Origin: Anaerolineales bacterium UBA1429 | Lineage (GTDB): Bacteria > Chloroflexota > Anaerolineae > UBA1429 | Assembly: GCA_002329325.1 (NCBI GenBank) | Contig: DCTX01000055.1 | Span: 1-23,878, forward strand | DNA length: 23,878 bases | Reading direction: 5' to 3' | In this document: positions 15,334 to 23,124 of the stretch, one piece after another | Layout: each line of letters opens with the position of its first letter | Numbering within the stretch: position 1 is the stretch's first letter | The notes under the pieces: model-generated | The model's input: only the letters and a program-made list of their open reading frames with translations | The model's database searches: none | Told to the model about the DNA's origin: nothing | Translations under genes and position numbers: made by a program

Positions 15334-16265
15334 TCCGCCGGGACGTGCTCCGTCAGGATGGCCATGGCGTGCTCCCTATCCCGCTGCACCTGGGCCGCCA
15401 GCGCCTCTCCGCTGGCAAAGCGCTGCTCGCCGCGCAGGTAGCGCACGAACTCGACCCGCAGGGGACGATCGTACAGATCGCCCTCAAAGCCGATCAGGTG
15501 GGTTTCCAGCAGGCGCTCGCCCGCGTCAAAGCTGGGGCGGATGCCGATGTTGGCGACGGCCGGGTAGCGCTCGCGACCCACGTGCGCCCAGACGGCATAG
15601 ACGCCATTGGCGGGCGCCGCCCGCTCGGCGGGCACCCGCAGGTTCGCCGTGCGAAAGCCCAGGCGCCGCCCCCGCTCGGCGCCGTGAAGCACGACGCCGC
15701 TCAGGGCGTACAGACGGCCCAGTAGCTCTGCCGCATGGTCCACCCGACCCTCGGCCAGGAGACCGCGGATACGGGTGCTGCTGATCGGCTCGCCATCGGC
15801 CAGGACGGGCTCCACCACGTGGAGCCTATAGCCGAGCTCCTCACCCAGGCGCGCCAGGGCCGGGATCTGGCCCTCACGCTCGCGCCCCAGGGCAAAGCCC
15901 GCTCCAACCCAGAGCTCGCGCATGCGCAGGCGCTGGACCAGCATGCGCACAAAGGCCTGCGCCGGCGTGGCCGCCATCTCGCGGGTGAAGGCGATCACCG
16001 CCAGCAGATCGAGGCCCAGAACCGCCAACAGGGCGGCGCGTTCGGCATCGCTGGTCAGGTAGACGGGCTGCGTCTCGGGCCGCAGGACGACCCTGGGGTG
16101 GGGAAAGAAGGTGAGGGCCAGCGAGAGCATGCCCCGCTCCTGGGCGCGCGCGATCAGCCCGCGAAAGAGCTGCTGATGCCCGCGATGTAGCCCATCGAAA
16201 GACCCGATGGTCAAGATCGTGTCTTGTGGGAGTGCGATGTGTTCCAGATCCGAGATCACCTGCAT
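15330..16265 (-). CDS. ribF: Bifunctional riboflavin kinase / FAD synthetase
   Basis: From the ATG at 16265 the protein has 311 residues, the usual RibF length. It phosphorylates riboflavin to FMN and adenylates FMN to FAD. The N-terminal nucleotidyltransferase domain shows TIGSFDGLHRGHQQLF (HxGH at 27-30) and the late ISSTRIRGLLAEG. The C-terminal flavokinase domain shows GRRLGFRTANLRV, NGVYAVWAHV, VANIGIRPSF and ETHLIGFEGDLYDRPLRVEFVRYLR. The usual FPTAN motif is FRTAN here, a Pro-to-Arg change next to the conserved Thr and Asn. The open frame reaches 16328, but the -10 box lies inside that extension. In many bacteria ribF follows truB; here a surface-protein gene and a terminator separate them, and ribF has its own promoter. 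It overlaps archease by 4 nt. Confidence 0.95.
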   Translation of the reverse strand: MQVISDLEHIALPQDTILTIGSFDGLHRGHQQLFRGLIARAQERGMLSLALTFFPHPRVVLRPETQPVYLTSDAERAALLAVLGLDLLAVIAFTREMAATPAQAFVRMLVQRLRMRELWVGAGFALGREREGQIPALARLGEELGYRLHVVEPVLADGEPISSTRIRGLLAEGRVDHAAELLGRLYALSGVVLHGAERGRRLGFRTANLRVPAERAAPANGVYAVWAHVGRERYPAVANIGIRPSFDAGERLLETHLIGFEGDLYDRPLRVEFVRYLRGEQRFASGEALAAQVQRDREHAMAILTEHVPAE

Positions 16266-16274
16266 AGTATGGGT

Positions 16275-16284
16275 ATTATAGCAG
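16275..16284 (-). promoter_or_regulatory. ribF promoter, extended -10, predicted leaderless
   Basis: On the minus strand CTGCTATAAT gives a perfect extended -10 (TATAAT at 16280-16275). The predicted start at about 16268 is only 3 nt before the ATG at 16265. No Shine-Dalgarno sequence is present and no good -35 lies 17 nt upstream. Confidence 0.65.
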
Positions 16285-16339
16285 ATGGGGTGGGGTTTGC
16301 GGGAAACGGGCTGCGGGCCGCGCGGCAAAGGGAAAGAGG

Positions 16340-16366
16340 CGAGCCGCCGATGCCATCGGCGGCTCG
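16340..16366 (-). terminator. Terminator of the CSLREAI-protein gene
   Basis: A perfect 12-bp stem (16340-16351 with 16355-16366) closes a 3-nt loop. On the minus strand it is followed by the pyrimidine-rich CCTCTTTCCCTTTG. It lies 37 nt past the stop of the gene ending at 16404 and 75 nt before the ribF start, so it separates the two transcription units. Confidence 0.75.
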
Positions 16367-16403
16367 TGGGTCGCGAGAGAGAAGGTGGGGCAGCCTGGGC
16401 CTG

Positions 16404-17906
16404 CTAGCGGCGTCCGATCGGCAACCACACGGGCACCCAGACCTCGTATGCGCCGATGTCGATGATCCCGCCTATGACGCGCGGGAACCCCTCGCCGCGC
16501 TGATCCCAATCGGGCGGCGGCGCAAAGGCAGGGTCGCCCGCATCATGAGCCGGGCTCTGGCTGGCCACGGCGTGGGTCAGCGTCGCACCGCCGTTGTCCC
16601 GCAAGAGACCCAGGCGCGGGTCCTGGCCGGTGATATCCCCTGCGGCCGCAAAGGTGCAGTTGCCCACCGTCTCTACCAGATTGTAGCCATCCGAGTTGAC
16701 CTCGCCCCCCGTTGCCCACCGATAGCAGTCGGCGTAGGCGGGATCGCTCCCATCCACGTTGTCTGCCAGGATGGTGTGCGAGAGCTGTACCACGGCACTG
16801 GGCAGATACGCGAATACGCCACCGCCATGCCCGGCGCCGTGGCCAGCAGCATCGGCGGTGTTGTTCGCGATGGTGGAGTGGGTGATTGTGAGAGGGATGC
16901 GGGTATTGACCCCGCCGCCATAAGTAGTGGCGATGTTGCCGCTGATGGTGCTGTTCTGGATCGTGGCTCCTGCCCCGTCGACCAGGAAGAGACCGCCTCC
17001 CTCGACGTCTGCCTCGTTGAGGGCTACCAGGCTATCGGTCATCGTGAGCACCGAGCTGGCCAAGTTCATGAACAAGCCGCCGCCCGAGTGGCCGGTGCTG
17101 TTCGCCACCAGAGAACTCTGGTTCACGTTGACCACGGCAGAGTTGACAAAGATACCTGCACCAGACCCTGTCGAGATGTTGGAGCCGACGGCTGTCTGGT
17201 TCAGCGTCAGTGCCGAGAGATAGGTGTAGATGCCTCCGCCCTGATCGCTGGTCTCGTTACTGACGACTCCGCTGCCCTCCAGTGTGATGGTGCCCCCAGA
17301 GACATACATGCCTCCGCCCTGGTCGCTCGCCGTGTTGTTCATGAGGATCGTTGTGCTCATGGTGATGGTGCAGTTCTCGGCCCACAGCCCACCGCCCCTC
17401 GCCGTGGTCGCGTTGCCGTCGAGGATCACGCCCTCGAGCAAGAGGGCCGTATCTCGACAAGCGATACCACCACCATTGACGGAGGTGTTCCCGTTGATGA
17501 TGCTCACCTGGGCAAGGGTGACCTCGCTTGCGCCCGGGTGGATTTCAAAGCCCCGATCCAGGCCATTGCTATCCACGATCGTAGCGCCAAAGCCTTGCCC
17601 CCTCAGCGTCAACGCCTCGGTGATATCCAGATCGCCCACATCGATCGAGTCGTCTCCGCCGGTCCGCGTGAGCGAATAGGTGCCGGCCGGCACGGTGATC
17701 GTGTCGGCGCCAGGACGGACATTGGCGGCGACAATCGCCTCGCGCAGGGAGCAATCTGCATCGCAGACGCCGTCGTTTGTGTCCTCTGTCTTGGTAACGG
17801 TCAAGGCATCTGCCAGGGCCAGGCTTCCTGGGCCGCAATGAGCCGATAGTTGCAGGCTCAACATCAATGCAGAAAGGATGAGTGGCAAAAGGGGCCTTGG
17901 GCGCAT
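16404..17906 (-). CDS. Secreted CSLREAI-domain beta-helix surface protein
   Basis: A 500-residue exported protein. It begins with a Sec signal peptide (MRPRPLLPLILSALMLSLQL, cleavage likely after ALA about residue 32). The CSLREAI motif follows at 52-58 within CDADCSLREAIVAAN. The body is a right-handed parallel beta-helix: short degenerate repeats rich in Gly, Asn, Ser and Thr (IINGNTSVNGGGI, ANNTADAAGHG, LDGNATTARGGGL and similar), of the kind called polymorphic outer-membrane-like or choice-of-anchor Q repeats. The C-terminus ends GAYEVWVPVWLPIGRR with no sortase or lipid anchor. Such proteins are found on the surface or outside cells of Chloroflexota and others; the function is usually adhesion or unknown. 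GGAGG lies 5 nt before the ATG. It has its own promoter about 205 nt upstream and sits between truB and ribF. Confidence 0.85.
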   Translation of the reverse strand: MRPRPLLPLILSALMLSLQLSAHCGPGSLALADALTVTKTEDTNDGVCDADCSLREAIVAANVRPGADTITVPAGTYSLTRTGGDDSIDVGDLDITEALTLRGQGFGATIVDSNGLDRGFEIHPGASEVTLAQVSIINGNTSVNGGGIACRDTALLLEGVILDGNATTARGGGLWAENCTITMSTTILMNNTASDQGGGMYVSGGTITLEGSGVVSNETSDQGGGIYTYLSALTLNQTAVGSNISTGSGAGIFVNSAVVNVNQSSLVANSTGHSGGGLFMNLASSVLTMTDSLVALNEADVEGGGLFLVDGAGATIQNSTISGNIATTYGGGVNTRIPLTITHSTIANNTADAAGHGAGHGGGVFAYLPSAVVQLSHTILADNVDGSDPAYADCYRWATGGEVNSDGYNLVETVGNCTFAAAGDITGQDPRLGLLRDNGGATLTHAVASQSPAHDAGDPAFAPPPDWDQRGEGFPRVIGGIIDIGAYEVWVPVWLPIGRR

Positions 17907-18299
17907 AGTAGTCCTCCGTGAAGATGATTCCAGATGTGTTGGGCGGGTGGGCGAGAGCGCCGCTCCTTTGCGCCGCAGGCCACGCGATGCACAAAAACAA
18001 GCCCGGTTCGCTGTCGCCGAGTGTGCAGGGCACCGGTAGCACCCAATGAGGCTACTGCTGCTGGGCGCCCCTAACGAATCGGCAAGCCTGGGATAGCCCG
18101 AATAGGGCCCATGCCGGCATTATGTGTGCGTATAGAGGCCAGGTCAAGGCGAAAATCTGGCTATGTATGCATGCCGAGTCAGGCATCTTGCAGGACACAG
18201 CCTCGGGTGCGAGATAGCACGATCAGGATCAAGATCGGGGAAAGAGGGAGCAAGAAACGTGGTGATGAAGGGGGTGCACTTGCTACATGGCGCGCCGGG
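17907..18299 (-). other. Long leader and promoter region of the CSLREAI gene
   Basis: This 393-nt gap holds no gene. The right part contains three GATCNN units in a row (18220-18237) and a pyrimidine-rich minus-strand stretch after the truB stop. The promoter lies at 18119-18147. From its start near 18112 the transcript would have a leader of about 205 nt with several GC-rich pairing possibilities, including CGGCGCAAAGGAGCGGCG near 17959-17976 on the minus strand and GGTGCTACCGGTGCC. The leader matches no riboswitch consensus I know. Confidence 0.5.
18119..18147 (-). promoter_or_regulatory. Promoter of the CSLREAI gene with overlapping palindrome
   Basis: On the minus strand TTGACC (18147-18142), a 17-nt spacer and CATAAT (18124-18119). 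The perfect 10-bp palindrome ATGCCGGCAT (18111-18120) spans the end of the -10 box and the expected start site, so it may be an operator. Confidence 0.65.
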
Positions 18300-19193
18300 C
18301 TACCCTGCGGCGGGGAACACCTTGCGGGGGCGCCACCAGCCGGGGCGCGCCTCCGGCTCCAGGATGGCCACCAGCTCGCCGTGGGCGTCATAGGCGCAGC
18401 AGATGTCGCCCTCCTGGCCCCCGTCCAGCTCGATGGCCCTGCCGTAGCCCAGCTCCTGGGCCTCTGCTTCGGAGATTGTGGCGGCTGGTAGGTGCGCCAG
18501 GGCCCGGCGCGGCTCGATCAGCCAACGCCGCCAGTCGCCCTCCGCCAGGGTCTCCAGCAACACGGCCCCGTCCAGGGTGAAAGGACCGATGGCGGTGCGC
18601 ACCAGAGCTGCCAGGTGCGCCCCTGTGCCCGCCGCCTGGCCCAGATCGTGAGCCAGAGAGCGGATATAGGTGCCCGCGCTGCAGGCGATCTCTAGCGAGA
18701 GCAGGGGGGGCTGCCACGCCAGCACACGCAGCCGCTCGACACGCACCCGACGCGGCGCCCGCTCCACCGTCTGCCCGGCGCGCGCCAGCCGGTACAGGGG
18801 TTGGCCATCGCGCTTGAGTGCCGAGAACATGGGGGGCACCTGCTCGATCTCGCCGCGAAAGGCGTCCAGCAGGGGCAGGATCGCCTCCAGCGTCAGATGA
18901 GAGGCATCGCAGCGGGCCACCTCCTCGCCATCGGCATCCCAGGTGTCGGTCTCCAGGCCAAAGGCGATGTCGCCGCGATACACTTTGGGGAGGTCCGTGA
19001 GGTATTCTACCAGGCGGGTGGCCCGGCCCACGCACACCACCAGGACGCCGGTGGCAAGGGGATCCAGGGTGCCCGTGTGGCCCACCTGGCGCTCACCGAT
19101 GATGCGGCGCACGCGAGCCACCACGTCGTGAGAGGTCCAGCTGGCGGGCTTGTGGATATTCAGGATGCCCATAGGGGCAGGGAGGGGGCTCAT
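18300..19193 (-). CDS. truB: tRNA pseudouridine(55) synthase TruB
   Basis: A 297-residue protein of the normal length. It converts U55 in the T-loop of tRNAs to pseudouridine. Visible motifs are GILNIHKPASWTSHDVV, the catalytic loop GHTGTLDPLATG (nucleophile Asp44), KVYRGDIAFGLETDTWDADG, QVPPMFSALKRDGQPLYRLAR and CSAGTYIRSLAHDLG. The C-terminal part has a PUA-like end (ALGYG-type element, then GELVAILEP). The start at 19193 has GGAGG about 10 nt upstream. An internal ATG seven codons later has no ribosome site. It follows nrnA with a 48-nt gap as part of the nusA-infB operon and is the last gene of that unit before the surface-protein promoter. Confidence 0.96.
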   Translation of the reverse strand: MSPLPAPMGILNIHKPASWTSHDVVARVRRIIGERQVGHTGTLDPLATGVLVVCVGRATRLVEYLTDLPKVYRGDIAFGLETDTWDADGEEVARCDASHLTLEAILPLLDAFRGEIEQVPPMFSALKRDGQPLYRLARAGQTVERAPRRVRVERLRVLAWQPPLLSLEIACSAGTYIRSLAHDLGQAAGTGAHLAALVRTAIGPFTLDGAVLLETLAEGDWRRWLIEPRRALAHLPAATISEAEAQELGYGRAIELDGGQEGDICCAYDAHGELVAILEPEARPGWWRPRKVFPAAG

Positions 19194-19241
19194 ATCCAGG
19201 CCGCCTCCGCCTTCCGGCGCCCTCGTCGTGGCATCGGCGAG

Positions 19242-20210
19242 CTACCCGGCCCGGGCCACCGCAGCCCGCACCGCCGCCAGCACGCGCTGACGCACCTCAG
19301 AGATCTCGCCGGCCACCTGGCAGCCCGCCGCTTGGGGATGGCCGCCGCCGCCAAGGGCCAGGGCCACCGCCGCCACATCCACCCCCGGCTTGGAGCGCAG
19401 GCTCACGTCAATGATGCCATCGCCCTGGTCTGCCAGGATCACGGCGGCCTGAGCCTCGCGCACCGTGTTGAGGAAGGTGACCAGCCCGCTGCTGGTCTTG
19501 CCATCGGCGCCGTTGCGACGCAGCAACTCAAAGGGCAGCTCGACCCACAACACCCCCTCTGTCAGGGCAGCGTTGGTCAGCGCGGCGCCCCACAGGGGCA
19601 GGGTGGCGGCCGCCCGCCGCGAAAAAACCCATTGGTTGATCTGGGCCAGGGGTGCACCTGCTTCCATCAACCGCTGGGCCGCGGCGAGGGCCTGGGGTGT
19701 GGTGTTGCTGGTGCGAAAACCCTGGGTATCGGTGATGATGCCGGTCAGCAGGCAGGTGGCGATGGTGGCATCCAGGGGGACGCCGAGGGAATCCACCACC
19801 TCCAGCATCAAAAGGGCCGTGGCAGGGGTATCGGCGATCAGATTGAGGTCGCCATAGCCCCGGTTCGTCTCGTGGTGATCGATGACGACCAGGGGACGGG
19901 GGCCCAGCCCCCCCTCGGCGTAGAGCCTGCCCATGCGCCGCAGGTCGCTGGCGTCCACGGCGATCACCAGTTGCTCGTCCGCCGGGCCGTCGCTGCGGAA
20001 CGCCTCGACGCCCGGCAGGAAACCGACCTCATCGGGCAAAGAGTCCTGGCAGGCGAGATTGGCGACGAGCCCTCGCTTTCGCAGCGCCCAGGCCAGCCCC
20101 AGGGCCGAGCCGATGGTATCGCCATCGGGATCGACATGAGAGACGATCAGGACGCGCTGAACGCCGCTCAGGAGATCGGCAAACTCATGCAGACTCGTCT
20201 GGCTCAACAC
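19242..20210 (-). CDS. nrnA: DHH phosphoesterase, NrnA-type nanoRNase/pAp phosphatase
   Basis: A protein of about 322 residues in the DHH/DHHA1 family. It degrades very short RNAs and/or dephosphorylates 3'-phosphoadenosine 5'-phosphate. The Mn-binding motifs are HVDPDGD (25-31), VDASD (85-89) and DHHETN (111-116); the DHHA1 nucleic-acid motif GGGGHPQAAG is at 287-296. All catalytic residues are present. The start is uncertain. The GTG at 20210 gives the usual N-terminus (LSQTSLHEFADLL); a TTG three bases later has a better-spaced GAGG, and an ATG at 20255 would overlap rbfA by 71 nt. With the chosen start it overlaps the 3' end of rbfA by 26 nt, so the two are translationally coupled. nrnA between rbfA and truB is a common operon order. 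Confidence 0.93.
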   Translation of the reverse strand: MLSQTSLHEFADLLSGVQRVLIVSHVDPDGDTIGSALGLAWALRKRGLVANLACQDSLPDEVGFLPGVEAFRSDGPADEQLVIAVDASDLRRMGRLYAEGGLGPRPLVVIDHHETNRGYGDLNLIADTPATALLMLEVVDSLGVPLDATIATCLLTGIITDTQGFRTSNTTPQALAAAQRLMEAGAPLAQINQWVFSRRAAATLPLWGAALTNAALTEGVLWVELPFELLRRNGADGKTSSGLVTFLNTVREAQAAVILADQGDGIIDVSLRSKPGVDVAAVALALGGGGHPQAAGCQVAGEISEVRQRVLAAVRAAVARAG

Positions 20211-20565
20211 CTTCCTCTGGGCCTCGCTCTTCTGCGATCTGATCGAACAGGTCATCCATGTGTTCCCCGTACTGCCAGGAACGATCCGGGCGAAACTCGA
20301 GCACGGGCGTAAAGCGCCAGTGCAGGCGCTGGGCGAGCTCGCGCCGCAGCAGGCCGTGGGCGCTGGTCAGCCCCTCCAGGCCCTCCTGCAGGGGCTCCTC
20401 GCCCTCGTAGCACGCCACATAGACCCGGGCGATGCGCCGATCTTGGGTCAGCTCGACGTCGGTGACGGTCAGCGCGGTCACCCGCGGGTCGCGCACCCGA
20501 TCGCGCAGCAGCAGGGTCAACTCGCGCTGGATGAAACTCTCCGCTCGCTCTCTGCGGTGTAACAT
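20185..20565 (-). CDS. rbfA: Ribosome-binding factor A
   Basis: A 126-residue protein. RbfA is a KH-domain factor that binds the 30S subunit late in assembly and helps 16S rRNA 5'-end maturation and cold adaptation. The sequence shows the usual start RRERAESFIQRELTLLLRD, then VRDPRVTALTVTDVELTQDRRIARVYV (the R-V-x-V-x-S/T-D strand), GLLRRELAQRLHWRFTPVLEFRPD and a short acidic tail. It lies 34 nt downstream of infB and overlaps nrnA. The ribosome site before the ATG is weak (GGGATAG). Confidence 0.95.
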   Translation of the reverse strand: MLHRRERAESFIQRELTLLLRDRVRDPRVTALTVTDVELTQDRRIARVYVACYEGEEPLQEGLEGLTSAHGLLRRELAQRLHWRFTPVLEFRPDRSWQYGEHMDDLFDQIAEERGPEEGVEPDESA

Positions 20566-20599
20566 GATCTATCCCATACCGTTCGATCCGAGCCAGGCC

Positions 20600-22501
20600 C
20601 TAGCGGACCTGCTCTCGGGTGTAGAACTCGATGATGTCGTCTTCTTGGATGTCGGTGGCGCCATCGACGCCGATGCCACATTCCAGCCCGGTGTTGACCT
20701 CGCGCACGTCCTCAGTGAAACGCTTGAGGGACGAGACGCGCCCCTGGTGGATGACGCGGCCGCCGCGCACGATGTGGGCGGTGGCGTTGCGCAGCCCGCG
20801 CCCTTCGGTGATCTGTGAGCCGGCGATCAGCCCGACCCGCGAGATGCGAAAGACCTGCCGCACCACTGCCTTGCCGCGCAGCACGTCCTCATACACGGGC
20901 TCCAGCATGCCGGTAAGGGCCTTTTCCACGTCCTCGATCACACGGTAGATGATGTCATACAGCCGCACATCCACGCCCTCGGCCTCGGCCAGGCGCTCGG
21001 CGGCGGAATCCACCCCCACGCTAAAGCCGATGATGATGGCGTTGGCCGCCACGGCCAGGTTGACATCCGACTCGGCCACGTTGCCGACCCCTTCGTGCAC
21101 AAAGTGCACCGAGAGGTTCTCGACCTCGATCTGCTGGAGAGAGCTCTTGATCGGCTCGATGCTGCCCTGCACGTCGGCCTTGAGGATCAGGTTGAGGGAT
21201 TGCACCTTGCCCGCCTGGGCCTGGGCATAGATCTGATCGAGGGTCAGAGCGGCCACCGGCTGGTTCTCACGCTCCTGGTTCTCTTGGGCGCGCTGCTCCG
21301 CGATGGAACGGGCCATGCGCTCGTTATCCACCACGCGGAAGGTATCGCCGGCGCCGGGCACGTCGTGCAGGCCGATCACCACCACAGGGGTGGAGGGCCC
21401 CGCCTTGCTGAGGGGATCGCCCTTGTAGTCGAACATGGCGCGGATCTTGCCATAGGTCATCCCGACAGAGATGGCCGCACCGGTCTCCAGGGTGCCCTCT
21501 TGCACCAGCAGCGTCGCCGTCGAGCCGCGCGCGCGGTCCAGCCGCCCCTCGATGACGGTGCCCTCGGCGACCCGGCGAGGGTTGGCCTTGAGCTCGGCGA
21601 TCTCGGCCACCAGAAGGATGTTATCCAGCAGGGCCTCGATCCCCAGCTTCTGCTTGGCCGAGACGGGCACACAGACGGTGTCGCCGCCCCAATCCTCGGG
21701 CACGAGCCCCAGATCGGAAAGCTGCTGCTTGACGCGATCCGGGTTGGCCGAGGGGAGATCGATCTTGTTGAGGGCGATGATAATGGGGACCTGGGCGGCC
21801 CGTGCGTGGTCAATGGCCTCGCGGGTCTGGGGCTGCACGCCGTCATCGGCGGCGACCACCAGGACGGCGATATCGGTGACGCTGGCGCCCCGGGCGCGCA
21901 TGGCAGTAAAGGCCTCGTGGCCGGGCGTATCCAGGAAGGTGATCTTTTGCCCGTTCACATCCACCTGGTACGCGCCGATGTGCTGGGTGATGCCGCCCAC
22001 CTCCGAGGCCTGGACGCTGGTGGCGCGGATCACGTCCAGGAGCGAGGTCTTGCCATGGTCCACATGGCCCAGGATCGTGACCACAGGGGGACGGGTTTTG
22101 AGGTACTTGAGCTCTTCGGGGGCGTACTCGCGCTCGCGCTTCTGGGCGATGACGGGCGCGGCCTCTTCTTGCTCTTCGACGATGGGCTCGGCGGCCTTGG
22201 TCTCGACGACGGTATAGCCCATGTCCTCGGCAACGATGGCGGCGGTATCATAGTCAATCTGCTGGTTGATGTTCGCCATCACGCCGGCGTTCATCAGCTC
22301 TTTGATCAGTTCGATGGGGCTGCGTTGCATCAGATCGGCCAGCTCGCGCACCGTGATGCTGGCGGGCAGCTCGATCTCCTTGACCTGTGGCTCGGGGGCG
22401 TTCCGCGGCGCAGCACCCTCTCGGCCGCCAGATGCCGGGCGAGGCGCGTTGGGCCTGCTGTTGCCACGGCTCGACCTATTGGTACGGGTTTCTCTTTTCA
22501 T
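20600..22501 (-). CDS. infB: Translation initiation factor IF-2
   Basis: A 633-residue GTPase that brings initiator tRNA to the 30S subunit and promotes subunit joining. The N-terminus is short: about 40 basic, Ser/Pro/Gly-rich residues, then an IF2N-like domain (about 45-98, ITVRELADLMQRSPIELIKELM). This makes it clearly smaller than the E. coli protein (890 residues). The G domain has GHVDHGKTSLL (145-155), DTPGHEAF (191-198), NKID (245-248) and PVSAKQ. Domains II-IV follow, with KGDPLSKAGPSTPVVVIGL, the LILKADVQGSIEPIKSSL block and the C-terminal FRISRVGLIAGSQITEGRG. GGGGGAG lies about 5 nt before the ATG. The distance from ylxR (306 nt) is unusually large for this operon. Confidence 0.97.
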   Translation of the reverse strand: MKRETRTNRSSRGNSRPNAPRPASGGREGAAPRNAPEPQVKEIELPASITVRELADLMQRSPIELIKELMNAGVMANINQQIDYDTAAIVAEDMGYTVVETKAAEPIVEEQEEAAPVIAQKREREYAPEELKYLKTRPPVVTILGHVDHGKTSLLDVIRATSVQASEVGGITQHIGAYQVDVNGQKITFLDTPGHEAFTAMRARGASVTDIAVLVVAADDGVQPQTREAIDHARAAQVPIIIALNKIDLPSANPDRVKQQLSDLGLVPEDWGGDTVCVPVSAKQKLGIEALLDNILLVAEIAELKANPRRVAEGTVIEGRLDRARGSTATLLVQEGTLETGAAISVGMTYGKIRAMFDYKGDPLSKAGPSTPVVVIGLHDVPGAGDTFRVVDNERMARSIAEQRAQENQERENQPVAALTLDQIYAQAQAGKVQSLNLILKADVQGSIEPIKSSLQQIEVENLSVHFVHEGVGNVAESDVNLAVAANAIIIGFSVGVDSAAERLAEAEGVDVRLYDIIYRVIEDVEKALTGMLEPVYEDVLRGKAVVRQVFRISRVGLIAGSQITEGRGLRNATAHIVRGGRVIHQGRVSSLKRFTEDVREVNTGLECGIGVDGATDIQEDDIIEFYTREQVR

Positions 22502-22807
22502 ATAGCTCCCCCTCTATGTGTGCACTATCACGGCGCCAACCCAGGGTCTCCGGAGAGCCCCGGTTGTCGAGAAGTTGTCGGGTCGTTCTGGGTGAGAACC
22601 GGCCAGAGACGGCGAACGCCGCGAGGGGCAGGGCACGAGGATAGAAGGAGGAGTCTGCTATACGAGATCAGCCGGCAATCATGGCGGACCTCTCTCCCAT
22701 TTCTCCCGCGCCTCTTGCAGGGTGCTTGTGCATCTCCCTATTCTCTCGTGCGCGTGCTATGCCCGGGTACGTTCCTCGGCAACGGGCGGAATGCCTCTGG
22801 CGTGCGC
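22502..22807 (-). other. 306-nt spacer between ylxR and infB
   Basis: No gene could be supported. On the minus strand there is a short frame (21 codons) with a Shine-Dalgarno too close to its ATG, and no L7Ae-type ribosomal protein remnant. Structural elements include a TCTCCGGAGA palindrome near 22548-22557, a direct repeat GTTGTCG (22563-22569 and 22574-22580) and a GTTCT/AGAAC stem near 22585-22599. No convincing promoter was found. The spacer may be an RNA element that uncouples infB from ylxR. Confidence 0.4.
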
Positions 22808-23110
22808 TCATGTTGCGACGGATTCCCCCGTGGGGGCCTCCTGGGATGCCAGCGTCTGCCCGTACGCGCGCAGGGCCTCCAGGTCCTCTGGCGACAGAGT
22901 GACCTTGAGTGCCCGGCCGACGCGCTTTTCATCCAGAGCGATCTGCCAGCAGGCAGGGTTGGCGCACAGATAGGCGCCACGCCCTGCGCGCTTGCCCGTC
23001 TCATCCACGGCGACCTGCCCTTCAGGGGTGCGAACGATGCGAATCAGCCCGCGCTTATCCCCTGTCTGTCGGCAGGCGATGCAGGTTCTTTGCGGTCTCT
23101 TTCTGGCCAT
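22808..23110 (-). CDS. ylxR: YlxR family RNA-binding protein
   Basis: From the ATG at 23110 the protein has 100 residues (DUF448). It starts MARKRPQRTCIACRQTGDKRGLIRIVR with the typical R-TC-AC motif and continues with GKRAGRGAYLCANPACWQIAL and a C-terminal EDLEALRAYGQTL. YlxR proteins are small basic proteins of the nusA operon, nucleoid- or RNA-associated, with roles in transcription and RNase P regulation reported for some species. The start 12 codons upstream (23146) would overlap nusA, so 23110 is preferred; AAGG lies 4-5 nt before it. It follows the nusA stop by 14 nt. Confidence 0.93.
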   Translation of the reverse strand: MARKRPQRTCIACRQTGDKRGLIRIVRTPEGQVAVDETGKRAGRGAYLCANPACWQIALDEKRVGRALKVTLSPEDLEALRAYGQTLASQEAPTGESVAT

Positions 23111-23124
23111 CGCGCCTTGTCGCT

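Noticed and set aside
17907..18112. Cyclic-di-GMP-I (GEMM) riboswitch in the leader of the CSLREAI gene
   Set aside because: A GGCGCAAAGG string recalls the GACGCAAAGCC element, but the partner CAGGGCAAACC strand is missing and the order does not fit the consensus fold.
18801..20312. Long plus-strand open frames opposite truB and nrnA, and similar ones opposite infB (21095-23128) and the CSLREAI gene (16224-17849)
   Set aside because: These are antisense shadows in GC-rich DNA. The minus-strand products are complete, well-known families in the same interval.
22502..22807. A missing ylxQ (L7Ae-like) gene or a small peptide gene in the ylxR-infB gap
   Set aside because: No L7Ae motif is visible in any minus frame. 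The only short frame has its Shine-Dalgarno almost abutting the ATG.
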